A stretch of 9,765 bases of DNA from CAWEHQ01 sp051001995 (GCA_051001995.1 JBPCMT010000179.1:1-9765); one strand, 5' to 3'; counted from the first letter of the stretch, positions 1 through 4,293 are shown. A program made the numbers and translations. The notes: generated by a model not told the origin, from the letters alone.

Positions 1-182
1 GCTGGCGCCTTTGTCCCCTCAGCTTTGTTCACCGGCACTCTGGGCAGGTGGTGGGTTGGGTTGCGGGGCCCTCCTTTTTTTACGCCTCCCCTCCCGCGGT
101 CCTCAGCAGTTAGCGGCATCAGCTCGACCACCCGACCGTCGCTTGAAGAAGGGCAACTTGCGCACGCCGCGCCGGGGGTGTG

Positions 183-188
183 TAGCGT
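183..188 (+). promoter_or_regulatory. Candidate -10 box of a leaderless promoter for the GH113-like gene
   Basis: TAGCGT fits the TAnnnT -10 pattern and lies exactly 7 nt before the GTG at 196, so transcription could begin at or next to the start codon. No Shine-Dalgarno sequence precedes that GTG. A loose -35 (TTGCGC, 158-163) is present with a long 19-nt spacer. The same TAGCGT plus 7 nt geometry precedes the ATG at 3247. This is inference from spacing only. Confidence 0.4.
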
Positions 189-195
189 CGACTGA

Positions 196-1260
196 GTGAC
201 GGCGGCGGCGCGGTTGAAGCGTGGGATGGATGACTCGCTCGCGCGGACGGCGGTGCCGGCGCTCCTCTTGGCGGTCATCGCGAGCATCCTGCTCGCAACA
301 TGGGCGGAGAGCGCGTCGGCCATCAGGCCGCTCGGGCCGGCCTGGCAGCGCGGCGCCATCATCCCGCCGGACACCAATACTTACTCGAGCCAACGCTCCG
401 ATAACGCAATCGCCGCGCTGCAGGCCGCCGGCGGGACGCACGTGAATCTCTACGTCGAGTGGTTCATGCGCAATAGCAACGCCAGCGCGCTCAGGTCTAC
501 GGAGCGCACCGCCACCGATCGAAGCCTGCTCCACGCCATGAGCACCGCGCGGGCGAAGGGGATGGCCTCTGTATTAACGCTTGTCGTCCGCTCGAGGGAT
601 GGCACCTGGCAGGCGCTCATCAACCCGCGGGACCGCGATCGGTGGTTCGCCTCGTACCGGAGGATGGCCAAGCACTACGCGGCCCTGGCGCGACGCGGAG
701 GCGCGCAGATGATGGTCATCGGAGCGGAGCTCGAGTCGATGATCGGGTACACGAGCAAGTGGCGGAAGATCATCCGGCTGATCCGCGCGCGCTTTCCGGG
801 ACGGCTCACCTACTCGTCAAACCAGGTGGACGGCGCTCGGCGCGTCGAGTTCTGGCCGCAACTCGACTACGTGGGGATGGCCGGCTACATGCCGCTCGCC
901 CGCGGTAGGAACCCGTCGGTGAGGCGGCTCGTCCGCTCATGGAAGGACCGCGGGTACGTTCGCGCGGCGAGGCGGCTCCACCAGCGCTACCGCAAGCCGG
1001 TCGTGTTCACCGAGGTGGGCTACGGAAGCTGGAAGGGCACGGCAGCGCGCCCGCCGGCATCCGTCGACGGACCGATATCGCAGGTACCCCAGCAGAGAGC
1101 CTACGAGGCGCTGTACCGCGTGTGGTCGCAGTACGACTGGTTTCACGGCCTCTACTGGTGGCGCTGGGACGCCGCTCGACCCGATCCGCGCGACGGTTCG
1201 CACAACCCGCGCGGGAAGCGCGCCGAGCGGACCATGCGCGCGTGGAACACGGCGCGCTGA
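196..1260 (+). CDS. Exported GH113-like TIM-barrel putative glycoside hydrolase
   Basis: A 354-residue protein, probably secreted, with the layout of a GH113 (beta-mannanase-like) TIM barrel. Residues 11-42 form a signal peptide: a short n-region, a hydrophobic core LLLAVIASILLATWA, and a SASA cleavage motif near residue 42. The early strand THVNLYVEWF (81-90) fits the barrel. IGAELES (175-181) places Glu178 where the family has its acid/base, VFTEVGYGS (270-278) places Glu273 as the nucleophile, and LYWWRWD (319-325) matches the aromatic strand that usually ends these barrels. Known for the family: retaining cleavage of beta-linked glycans; the substrate here cannot be told. A stop codon lies directly before the GTG at 196. 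ATG at 226 is an alternative start that keeps the signal peptide; neither has a clear RBS, and the -10-like box 7 nt before 196 favours the GTG as a leaderless start. It converges on the membrane gene that follows, 13 nt away. The fold is fairly sure, the activity much less so. Confidence 0.8.
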   Translation: MTAAARLKRGMDDSLARTAVPALLLAVIASILLATWAESASAIRPLGPAWQRGAIIPPDTNTYSSQRSDNAIAALQAAGGTHVNLYVEWFMRNSNASALRSTERTATDRSLLHAMSTARAKGMASVLTLVVRSRDGTWQALINPRDRDRWFASYRRMAKHYAALARRGGAQMMVIGAELESMIGYTSKWRKIIRLIRARFPGRLTYSSNQVDGARRVEFWPQLDYVGMAGYMPLARGRNPSVRRLVRSWKDRGYVRAARRLHQRYRKPVVFTEVGYGSWKGTAARPPASVDGPISQVPQQRAYEALYRVWSQYDWFHGLYWWRWDAARPDPRDGSHNPRGKRAERTMRAWNTAR

Positions 1261-1265
1261 GCGCC
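1251..1265. terminator. Small hairpin at the convergent gene ends
   Basis: GGCGC-GCTGA-GCGCC is a 5-bp GC stem with a 5-nt loop that contains the stop codon of the GH113-like gene, in the 13-nt gap between convergent genes. There is no T-tract on either side, so it is at best a weak, possibly bidirectional termination structure. Confidence 0.2.
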
Positions 1266-1273
1266 CCCGCGGC

Positions 1274-1708
1274 CTAGAGGATCTGTCCCTCTACGAAGCC
1301 CGCGAGCAAGACCGAGAACGCACCGATCTCGCCGACGATCAGGGCCAGCATGTACCCGCGCACGACCTCCGCGGATGGCGATGGGTCGCGGAATTGGTTG
1401 TCGGTGTCGCGTCGCCAGCCGTGATACGCGTAACTGACGACCGCCCCGATGAAGAAGAAGTAGAGGACCCCAGCGGCAAGCAGGTCGACCAATTCGCTCC
1501 AGCCGCTGAACTGGACGAAACTCGCGACCAGCAGCGTTGCGAAGCTGTAGAGCAGGGCGGCACGATGGGCTATGTCCACGTAGGGGTGCGCGAGATGGCT
1601 CTCCGACTTGGCCATCTGCCGGTACTTCCAGACCCCGAGCCCTAGAGCGAGGAGAAACATCACGCCTGCCGCGAGCAAGACCGCCTTGGTGTCCCCTTCG
1701 AGAGTCAA
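1274..1708 (-). CDS. Small four-helix integral membrane protein, function unknown
   Basis: A 144-residue protein I cannot assign to a named family. It has four hydrophobic helices at about residues 8-27, 49-67, 73-96 and 117-138. After helix 1 comes a basic stretch and then HPYVDIAHRAALLYSF (41-56), whose two histidines (41 and 48) and charged residues next to a membrane helix look like a conserved motif. A loop rich in Arg, Asp and Asn (98-111) separates helices 3 and 4. The start is TTG at 1708: an in-frame stop lies five codons upstream and AGGA sits about 11 nt before it. The first Met codon (residue 17) would cut into helix 1. It looks like a single-gene unit facing the GH113-like gene. 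Compact helices without long loops suggest an accessory or structural membrane protein, but no activity can be inferred. Confidence 0.75.
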   Translation of the reverse strand: MTLEGDTKAVLLAAGVMFLLALGLGVWKYRQMAKSESHLAHPYVDIAHRAALLYSFATLLVASFVQFSGWSELVDLLAAGVLYFFFIGAVVSYAYHGWRRDTDNQFRDPSPSAEVVRGYMLALIVGEIGAFSVLLAGFVEGQIL

Positions 1709-1750
1709 GGCGCGGCGATCCTAGCGCCGCCTGCTTTTCGGCTCTTCGCG

Positions 1751-1915
1751 CTACGCGGGCGCGGACAGCAGCCTCTCGATCTTGTCAAAGCCATCCGCCC
1801 AGCCGTTGCGATGGAGCACACGGCGCGCCTCCGTCTTGAACCGCCCCTGAGTGAAGACGACCTCCGTCGACTCGCCGAGATCCCGGAAGGAGAGGTCGCG
1901 GTGAGAAAACTGTCC
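1751..1915 (-). pseudogene. C-terminal remnant of an AHSA1/SRPBCC-domain protein
   Basis: The last 51 or so codons before the TAG at 1751 encode FRDLGESTEVVFTQGRF followed by RRVLHRNGWADGFDKIERLL. This matches the last strand and C-terminal helix of Activator-of-Hsp90-ATPase-like SRPBCC proteins, which typically end 'T.v.ltq..f....r..h..GW...ldkLe.lL'. These proteins are usually about 140-160 residues long, so about two thirds is missing. The reading frame stays open upstream to 2224, but its translation there is arginine-rich, lacks any SRPBCC pattern and overlaps the intact gene at 2032-2313 antisense-free on the same strand. I translated the 1907-2031 segment in the other two minus-strand frames and found no lost half. 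It has no credible start or RBS of its own, so I call it a 5'-truncated fragment. It could still be a very short real gene, but that is unlikely. Confidence 0.6.
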
Positions 1916-2031
1916 CGGCGTTGACGTGTCCGCTAACTGACCACTCGGCGTGTCAGTGCGAAGACCGCGGGACGAGGCGAAGAGGTGAGGACCGCGACTG
2001 CGAGCTACTCGCGCAGCCCGGCGGCTATGCC

Positions 2032-2313
2032 CTATCGCCTTTGTATTTCGTGAATCTCGAAGAGCTCTGGTTCGGCCGCGACGTCTACACCGGCTTCCTT
2101 CAACAGCGGGAACAGGCGCTCGGCGAACGCCTGAAACTGCTCCTCCGAGTCCCAGATTTCGCTCACGCGGAGGTTCCCATCGGAGCCGAAGCACACGTGG
2201 AGATCGAGCCCGTCCGGCGGCCAAGACAAGCCGGCCTCCTCCAGGTGGCGATTGGTTTCGTCGTACTTCTCCTTAGTCAAACCGCGAGGCTGGTGGCGCA
2301 CAAGGATGCTCAT
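2032..2313 (-). CDS. Dimeric alpha/beta-barrel (Dabb/ABM-like) small cytoplasmic protein
   Basis: A 93-residue protein with the one-domain ferredoxin-like fold pattern of dimeric alpha/beta-barrel proteins, the superfamily that includes antibiotic-biosynthesis-monooxygenase-like proteins. Strand 1 is MSILVRHQP; helix 1 runs at about 13-27 (TKEKYDETNRHLEEAG); the central strands are LDLHVCFG (36-43) and LRVSEIWDS (48-56), the latter a typical 'W.s.e.f' junction; helix 2 is EEQFQAFAERLFPLL (57-71); the last strand is ELFEIHEI (83-90). The start is secure: AGGAGG at 2322-2327 lies 8 nt before the ATG. Proteins like this are common single-domain genes in actinobacteria, mostly of unknown function. 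No catalytic residues can be singled out. It is the only intact gene in a block of broken ones and could be translationally coupled to the 22-codon frame just upstream. Confidence 0.8.
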   Translation of the reverse strand: MSILVRHQPRGLTKEKYDETNRHLEEAGLSWPPDGLDLHVCFGSDGNLRVSEIWDSEEQFQAFAERLFPLLKEAGVDVAAEPELFEIHEIQRR

Positions 2314-2321
2314 GGGAGCGG

Positions 2322-2327
2322 CCTCCT
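2322..2327 (-). promoter_or_regulatory. Strong ribosome binding site of the Dabb-like gene
   Basis: AGGAGG on the minus strand, 8 nt before the ATG at 2313, a near-perfect anti-16S match that fixes the start. The TAG stop of the upstream 22-codon frame (2326-2328) overlaps it, so a ribosome terminating there would sit on the site. Confidence 0.8.
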
Positions 2328-2394
2328 AGATCGGATAGGAGCGACCGTACTCCCATCTCGCGAAGGGGGTCAAGAGCACGTTCTCCTGCGACAT
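2326..2394 (-). pseudogene. 22-codon frame starting MSQENV, likely stump of a SnoaL-like gene
   Basis: The frame starts ATG at 2394, reads MSQENVLLTPFARWEYGRSY and ends at TAG 2326-2328. MSQENV is a very common start of SnoaL/NTF2-like proteins in Solirubrobacterales-type genomes, and the surrounding 17 bases are identical to those at the start of the SnoaL-like gene 296 bp away. After the sixth codon, resemblance to SnoaL ends. The simplest reading is a second, tandem SnoaL-like gene reduced to its first codons. Alternatively it is a short leader peptide coupled to the Dabb-like gene, since its stop overlaps that gene's RBS. Confidence 0.45.
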
Positions 2395-2398
2395 CGCC
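2382..2398. repeat. 17-bp direct repeat, copy 1 (partner 2678-2694)
   Basis: TCTCCTGCGACATCGCC on the plus strand is identical to 2678-2694. Each copy covers a minus-strand GGCG-ATG-TCG-CAG-GAG start region, that is MSQE. This is best explained as shared ancestry of two SnoaL-like gene starts rather than as a transposition footprint. Confidence 0.75.
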
Positions 2399-2690
2399 TA
2401 CTCCTGAAGTCCACCGGCTTCGAGGGCCTCATCACGTTCGAGGTACTCCTCCGTGCGGAATCAACTCATCGACGTCGGCGCGGAGTTTCCTCCAAAGCCT
2501 CAAACCAGCGTTCGTGCCAGCGTACGAGCGCTTCGTGTCCACGAACTGGCTCGTGCTCCTCAACGACGGGCTGGTACTCGCAGTCCGGGTCCCGGTGCGC
2601 AGCTACGTAGGAGGCTAGATCTCCGCCCTCAGCGAGGCCGCTAAACGCCCGGTACATCGCCCGCACGGTCTCAAGGCTCTCCTGCGACAT
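2398..2690 (-). pseudogene. SnoaL-like (NTF2 fold) gene, frameshifted and internally deleted
   Basis: Starting at ATG 2690 the product begins MSQESLETVRAMYRAFSG, then ASYVAAHRDPDCEYQPV and GHEALVRWHERWFEALEE. This is the N-terminal half of a SnoaL-like/NTF2-fold protein (helices, the 'D.dceY.P' strand, then the 'rGheav..w...w.ea.e' helix). At the AAA in GAGGAAACTCCG (plus-strand 2481-2492) the frame breaks and runs to TGA at 2466-2468 through four arginines. Dropping one base restores the expected ELRADVDELI. The next recognisable piece, FRTEEYLERDEALEAGGLQE with its TAG at 2398-2400, is a typical SnoaL C-terminus in yet another frame. About 40 middle residues are missing. Known members are usually about 130 residues and form small catalytic or binding cones; this copy cannot fold normally. 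A GATACT box 9 nt before the ATG looks like a surviving leaderless promoter. Confidence 0.7.
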
Positions 2691-2694
2691 CGCC
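2678..2694. repeat. 17-bp direct repeat, copy 2 (partner 2382-2398)
   Basis: Identical to 2382-2398. This copy overlaps the start codon of the broken SnoaL-like gene. Confidence 0.75.
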
Positions 2695-2699
2695 CGCGC

Positions 2700-2705
2700 A
2701 GTATC
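2700..2705 (-). promoter_or_regulatory. Candidate -10 box upstream of the SnoaL-like pseudogene
   Basis: GATACT on the minus strand lies 9 nt before the ATG at 2690 with no Shine-Dalgarno sequence between them, which is leaderless-type spacing. No clear -35 is visible. It may still drive the block down through the Dabb-like gene at 2032-2313, as no other promoter for that gene is evident. Confidence 0.3.
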
Positions 2706-2810
2706 GCGCCGTTGGGCCCTGGGGAAGCATTCAGCGAATCGAGCGCGGCGCCCCGACGGTTGGGGCGTGTGTGCTTCCGAGAATGATGCTGTCCAGAAGC
2801 TACTTCCCGT

Positions 2811-2831
2811 GAATGCCGCTAGGCCGCATTC
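2811..2831 (-). terminator. Inverted repeat just downstream of ssrA
   Basis: On the minus strand GAATGC and GCATTC form a 6-bp stem around a 9-nt loop, 10 nt past the mature tmRNA 3' end. A short CTTTTGG precedes the stem and no U-tract follows, so this is not a canonical intrinsic terminator. Its position suggests it may mark the 3' end of the precursor. Confidence 0.3.
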
Positions 2832-2840
2832 CAGAGCCAA

Positions 2841-3206
2841 AAGTGGAGACGGTGGGAATCGAACCCACGTCCGCGGGCGCGTGCAGGGCAGCTTCTACGA
2901 GCGTAGCCGGCGCTCTGTATCTCGCCTCCCGCTTGCCGCGCCGGCGGGGTTGCGGGAGGCCAGCCCCCTTGAGTGTCCCCGCCGCGCCGGGGGCGCTCGC
3001 GGCGGGTGGAGCCCGTTTCTGATGCCGGCGATCTTCCCCACGGGCCGAGGGAAGGCCGACAGCTCACTTACCTAGTTTGGCTAGGCAGCGAGCGCGTACT
3101 CGTGAGAGTCCGCACTTATTGGTTTCCCGGCTGTTTAGCGAGGCCTGCCGGGACCTCGACTCGCAACTGCCCTCACGGAACGTCCACGTCGAAGCCTGTC
3201 GTCCCC
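2841..3206 (-). ncRNA. ssrA: Transfer-messenger RNA (tmRNA, ssrA)
   Basis: tmRNA rescues stalled ribosomes together with SmpB. It acts first as alanyl-tRNA and then as a short mRNA whose tag sends the product to proteases. The minus strand starts GGGGACGACAGGCTTCGACG, the classic 5' end. The 3' end has the T-arm GTGGGTTCGATTCCCAC (near 2852-2868) and the acceptor strand CCGTCTCCA, which pairs with the 5' GGGGACG. Both halves are in normal order, so this is a one-piece, non-permuted tmRNA of about 363 nt up to the discriminator A (2844). The next three bases are CTT, so the CCA must be added afterwards. The tag frame is GCG to TAG (3113-3081). The GC-rich stems between tag and T-arm fit pseudoknots PK2-PK4. 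smpB is not in this window. The gene's 5' end is only 40 bp from the divergent reductase-fusion gene. Confidence 0.96.
3081..3113 (-). other. tmRNA proteolysis-tag reading frame, (A)ADSHEYALAA
   Basis: The resume codon GCG (3111-3113) follows AATAAGT, and the frame reads A-D-S-H-E-Y-A-L-A-A before TAG (3081-3083). With the alanine carried by the tmRNA the tag is AADSHEYALAA. The YALAA end matches the ClpXP/ClpAP-recognised end of known tags such as E. coli AANDENYALAA. The middle, DSHE, differs. Confidence 0.9.
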
Positions 3207-3221
3207 ATGTGAGCGCCTCCA

Positions 3222-3227
3222 ATGTTA
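3222..3227 (-). promoter_or_regulatory. Candidate -10 box for ssrA
   Basis: TAACAT on the minus strand fits TAnnnT. A start about 7 nt further on (near 3215) would leave a leader of roughly 8 nt for RNase P to remove from the tmRNA precursor. No convincing -35 was found at 16-18 nt. It lies 6 bp from the opposing -10-like box at 3234-3239. Confidence 0.3.
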
Positions 3228-3233
3228 GTGGCG

Positions 3234-3239
3234 TAGCGT
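3234..3239 (+). promoter_or_regulatory. Candidate -10 box of a leaderless promoter for the reductase-fusion gene
   Basis: TAGCGT, 7 nt before ATG 3247, has the same hexamer and spacing as at 183-188. It overlaps the upstream GTG (3238), which argues that ATG 3247 is the true start. No -35 stands out. Inference from geometry. Confidence 0.4.
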
Positions 3240-3246
3240 GCCCACG

Positions 3247-4128
3247 ATGCTCGACAAGCGCCGCTTCACGACGGCCCTCGCCAAGTACGGGGTCAATCCG
3301 GCCGCCCGCCTCGCGGTGCGGCTCGGTCTCGCCCGGCGCTCCACCGCGATCCTCGAGACGACCGGTCGCAAGTCGGGCGAGCCGCGGCGAAACCCGGTCA
3401 CGAACGGGCTCGAAGGCGGCGACACCTTCTGGGTCGTCTCCGAGCACGGCCGCCGCGCCGCCTACGTCCGCAACCTCGAGGCGAATCCGCGCGTCCGGGT
3501 CAACGTGGGCGGCCACTGGCGCGCGGGCACGGCCCGCCTCGTCCCCGACGACGACCCGCGCGCGCGGCTGCGCGCAATCGCGCGAAACGGCCTTGGCCCA
3601 AGGCTCAACACGGCCACCGTGCGCCTGATGGGGACCGACCTCCTGAGCGTGCGCATCGACCTCGACACGCCCCCGAGCGAGGCGCCCGTCGCCAGTGCAA
3701 CGACGCGCGAGGCGCTGGAGGACGGCCTGCGGGCCGGGCTCGTCGCGGCGATTCTCAGCGGCGTTCCCTCGACCCTGTACGCCCTCGCCGTGGGCGGCCG
3801 GCCACTCGAAGCCTCGCTCGCGGCCGGGTCGATGGTGCTCCCGCGCGAGCGACGCGCAGGCCGCCTCCTGGCAGCCGCGGTCCCGGTGCACTTCACTCTC
3901 TCGCTCGGGTGGGCGGCCGTGCTCGCGGTCAGCCTGCCGCGACGCCACACGCCGCTCGCCGGCGCCGCCGCCGGGCTCACGATCGCCGCACTCGACCTCG
4001 GCCTCGCGGGCCGCCGCTTTCCGCGCATCCAAGCCCTCCCGCGGCTTCCGCAGGTCGCCGACCATGTCGCGTTCGGGGTCGTGACGGCGGTCGTCGTCGA
4101 GCGACGGAGGCGCGCGCGGGGCGCCTGA
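3247..4128 (+). CDS. F420-dependent (Ddn/DUF385-type) nitroreductase domain fused to a membrane domain
   Basis: A 293-residue protein with two parts. Residues 1 to about 140 match the deazaflavin-dependent (F420) nitroreductase split-barrel family: an N-terminal helix, then ILETTGRKSGEPRRNPV (35-51) with the family's TTGRKSG..R motif that holds F420, FWVVSEHG (61-68), and the AAYVRNLEANPRVRVNVGG block (71-89). Relatives such as mycobacterial Ddn reduce quinones or nitro compounds with F420H2 and usually stop at about 130-150 residues. Here, after a Pro/Ser/Thr/Ala linker (about 141-154), the same frame continues into a second domain with hydrophobic helices near 162-185, 206-230, 235-255 and 272-285, and the segments GVPSTLYALAVGGRPLEA and ALDLGLAGRRFPRIQALP. 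I know this pattern only as stand-alone uncharacterised membrane proteins. The fusion would tether the reductase to the membrane, where quinones are. GTG 3238 would add three residues; the -10-like box supports ATG 3247. No RBS is seen. Confidence 0.83.
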   Translation: MLDKRRFTTALAKYGVNPAARLAVRLGLARRSTAILETTGRKSGEPRRNPVTNGLEGGDTFWVVSEHGRRAAYVRNLEANPRVRVNVGGHWRAGTARLVPDDDPRARLRAIARNGLGPRLNTATVRLMGTDLLSVRIDLDTPPSEAPVASATTREALEDGLRAGLVAAILSGVPSTLYALAVGGRPLEASLAAGSMVLPRERRAGRLLAAAVPVHFTLSLGWAAVLAVSLPRRHTPLAGAAAGLTIAALDLGLAGRRFPRIQALPRLPQVADHVAFGVVTAVVVERRRRARGA

Positions 4129-4181
4129 GGCTCGACGGCGGGAGTCGGACCGCGGCGCCTGAGGCTCACGGCGGTGTCGGA
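4121..4181. repeat. Imperfect tandem repeat, about 34-bp period, two copies
   Basis: Copy 1 (4121-4149) and copy 2 (4155-4181) share GCGCCTGAGGCTC, then (G)ACGGCGG and end GTCGGA, with small indels between. Copy 1 contains the stop codon of the reductase-fusion gene, so the duplication lies across the gene's end and extends its 3' flank. Neither copy makes a good hairpin with a T-tract. Confidence 0.7.
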
Positions 4182-4212
4182 GCGGGGCGCCCAGATGGCG
4201 GGAAGCCCCTAT

Positions 4213-4230
4213 GTAACCGGGGGGTTAACC
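4213..4230. promoter_or_regulatory. Candidate operator dyad upstream of the ABC exporter operon
   Basis: TAACC (4214-4218), GGGG, GGTTA (4223-4227) form an inverted repeat, and GGTTAACC (4223-4230) is itself a perfect 8-bp palindrome. It is an AT-containing island in very GC-rich sequence and ends 3 nt before the candidate -35. Size and symmetry would suit a dimeric helix-turn-helix regulator such as TetR or PadR family, but no regulator gene is in the window. Confidence 0.4.
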
Positions 4231-4233
4231 GAA

Positions 4234-4262
4234 TTGACTTCGCGCCGCGGCGGGTCCATGCT
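4234..4262 (+). promoter_or_regulatory. Candidate sigma70-type promoter of the ABC exporter operon
   Basis: TTGACT (4234-4239) is a near-consensus -35. With a 17-nt spacer comes CATGCT (4257-4262), a weak -10. Transcription would start near 4269, giving a 5' leader of about 25 nt before the GTG at 4294 and making the upstream in-frame ATGs (4195 and 4258) untranslated. Confidence 0.45.
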
Positions 4263-4281
4263 GCGCCGCGATCCCCGTCTC

Positions 4282-4288
4282 GAGAGGA
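4282..4288 (+). promoter_or_regulatory. Ribosome binding site that sets the ABC ATPase start
   Basis: GAGAGGA lies 5 nt before GTG 4294. The other in-frame starts (4174 GTG, 4195 ATG, 4258 ATG) have no comparable site. Confidence 0.6.
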
Positions 4289-4293
4289 CCGCC

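Noticed and set aside
1..195. Left-edge region: an RNA gene, a terminator (T7 run at 75-81) or a small protein (11-199)
   Set aside because: The T-run has no proper stem before it, I could not match the sequence to tRNA, SRP RNA or other known RNAs, and the 62-codon frame has no RBS or domain.
1921..2610. Plus-strand open frame of 229 codons
   Set aside because: Antisense to the Dabb-like gene, which has a strong RBS and coherent fold pattern; this frame has no domain or RBS.
2382..2694. 17-bp direct repeats as ends or target duplications of an inserted element
   Set aside because: Both copies coincide with MSQE start codons, the interval holds only SnoaL-derived sequence, and no transposase or inverted ends are present; homology of gene starts explains them.
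2691..2840. Minus-strand N-terminal extension (50 codons) in front of MSQESLE
   Set aside because: The extension has no resemblance to SnoaL N-termini, and MSQE at 2690 is the normal family start with a -10-like box just upstream.
2767..3075. Plus-strand open frame containing GDGGNRTHVRGRVQGSF
   Set aside because: It is the reverse complement of the tmRNA 3' half; such 'GGNRTHV' peptides are a familiar mis-annotation of tRNA/tmRNA T-arms.
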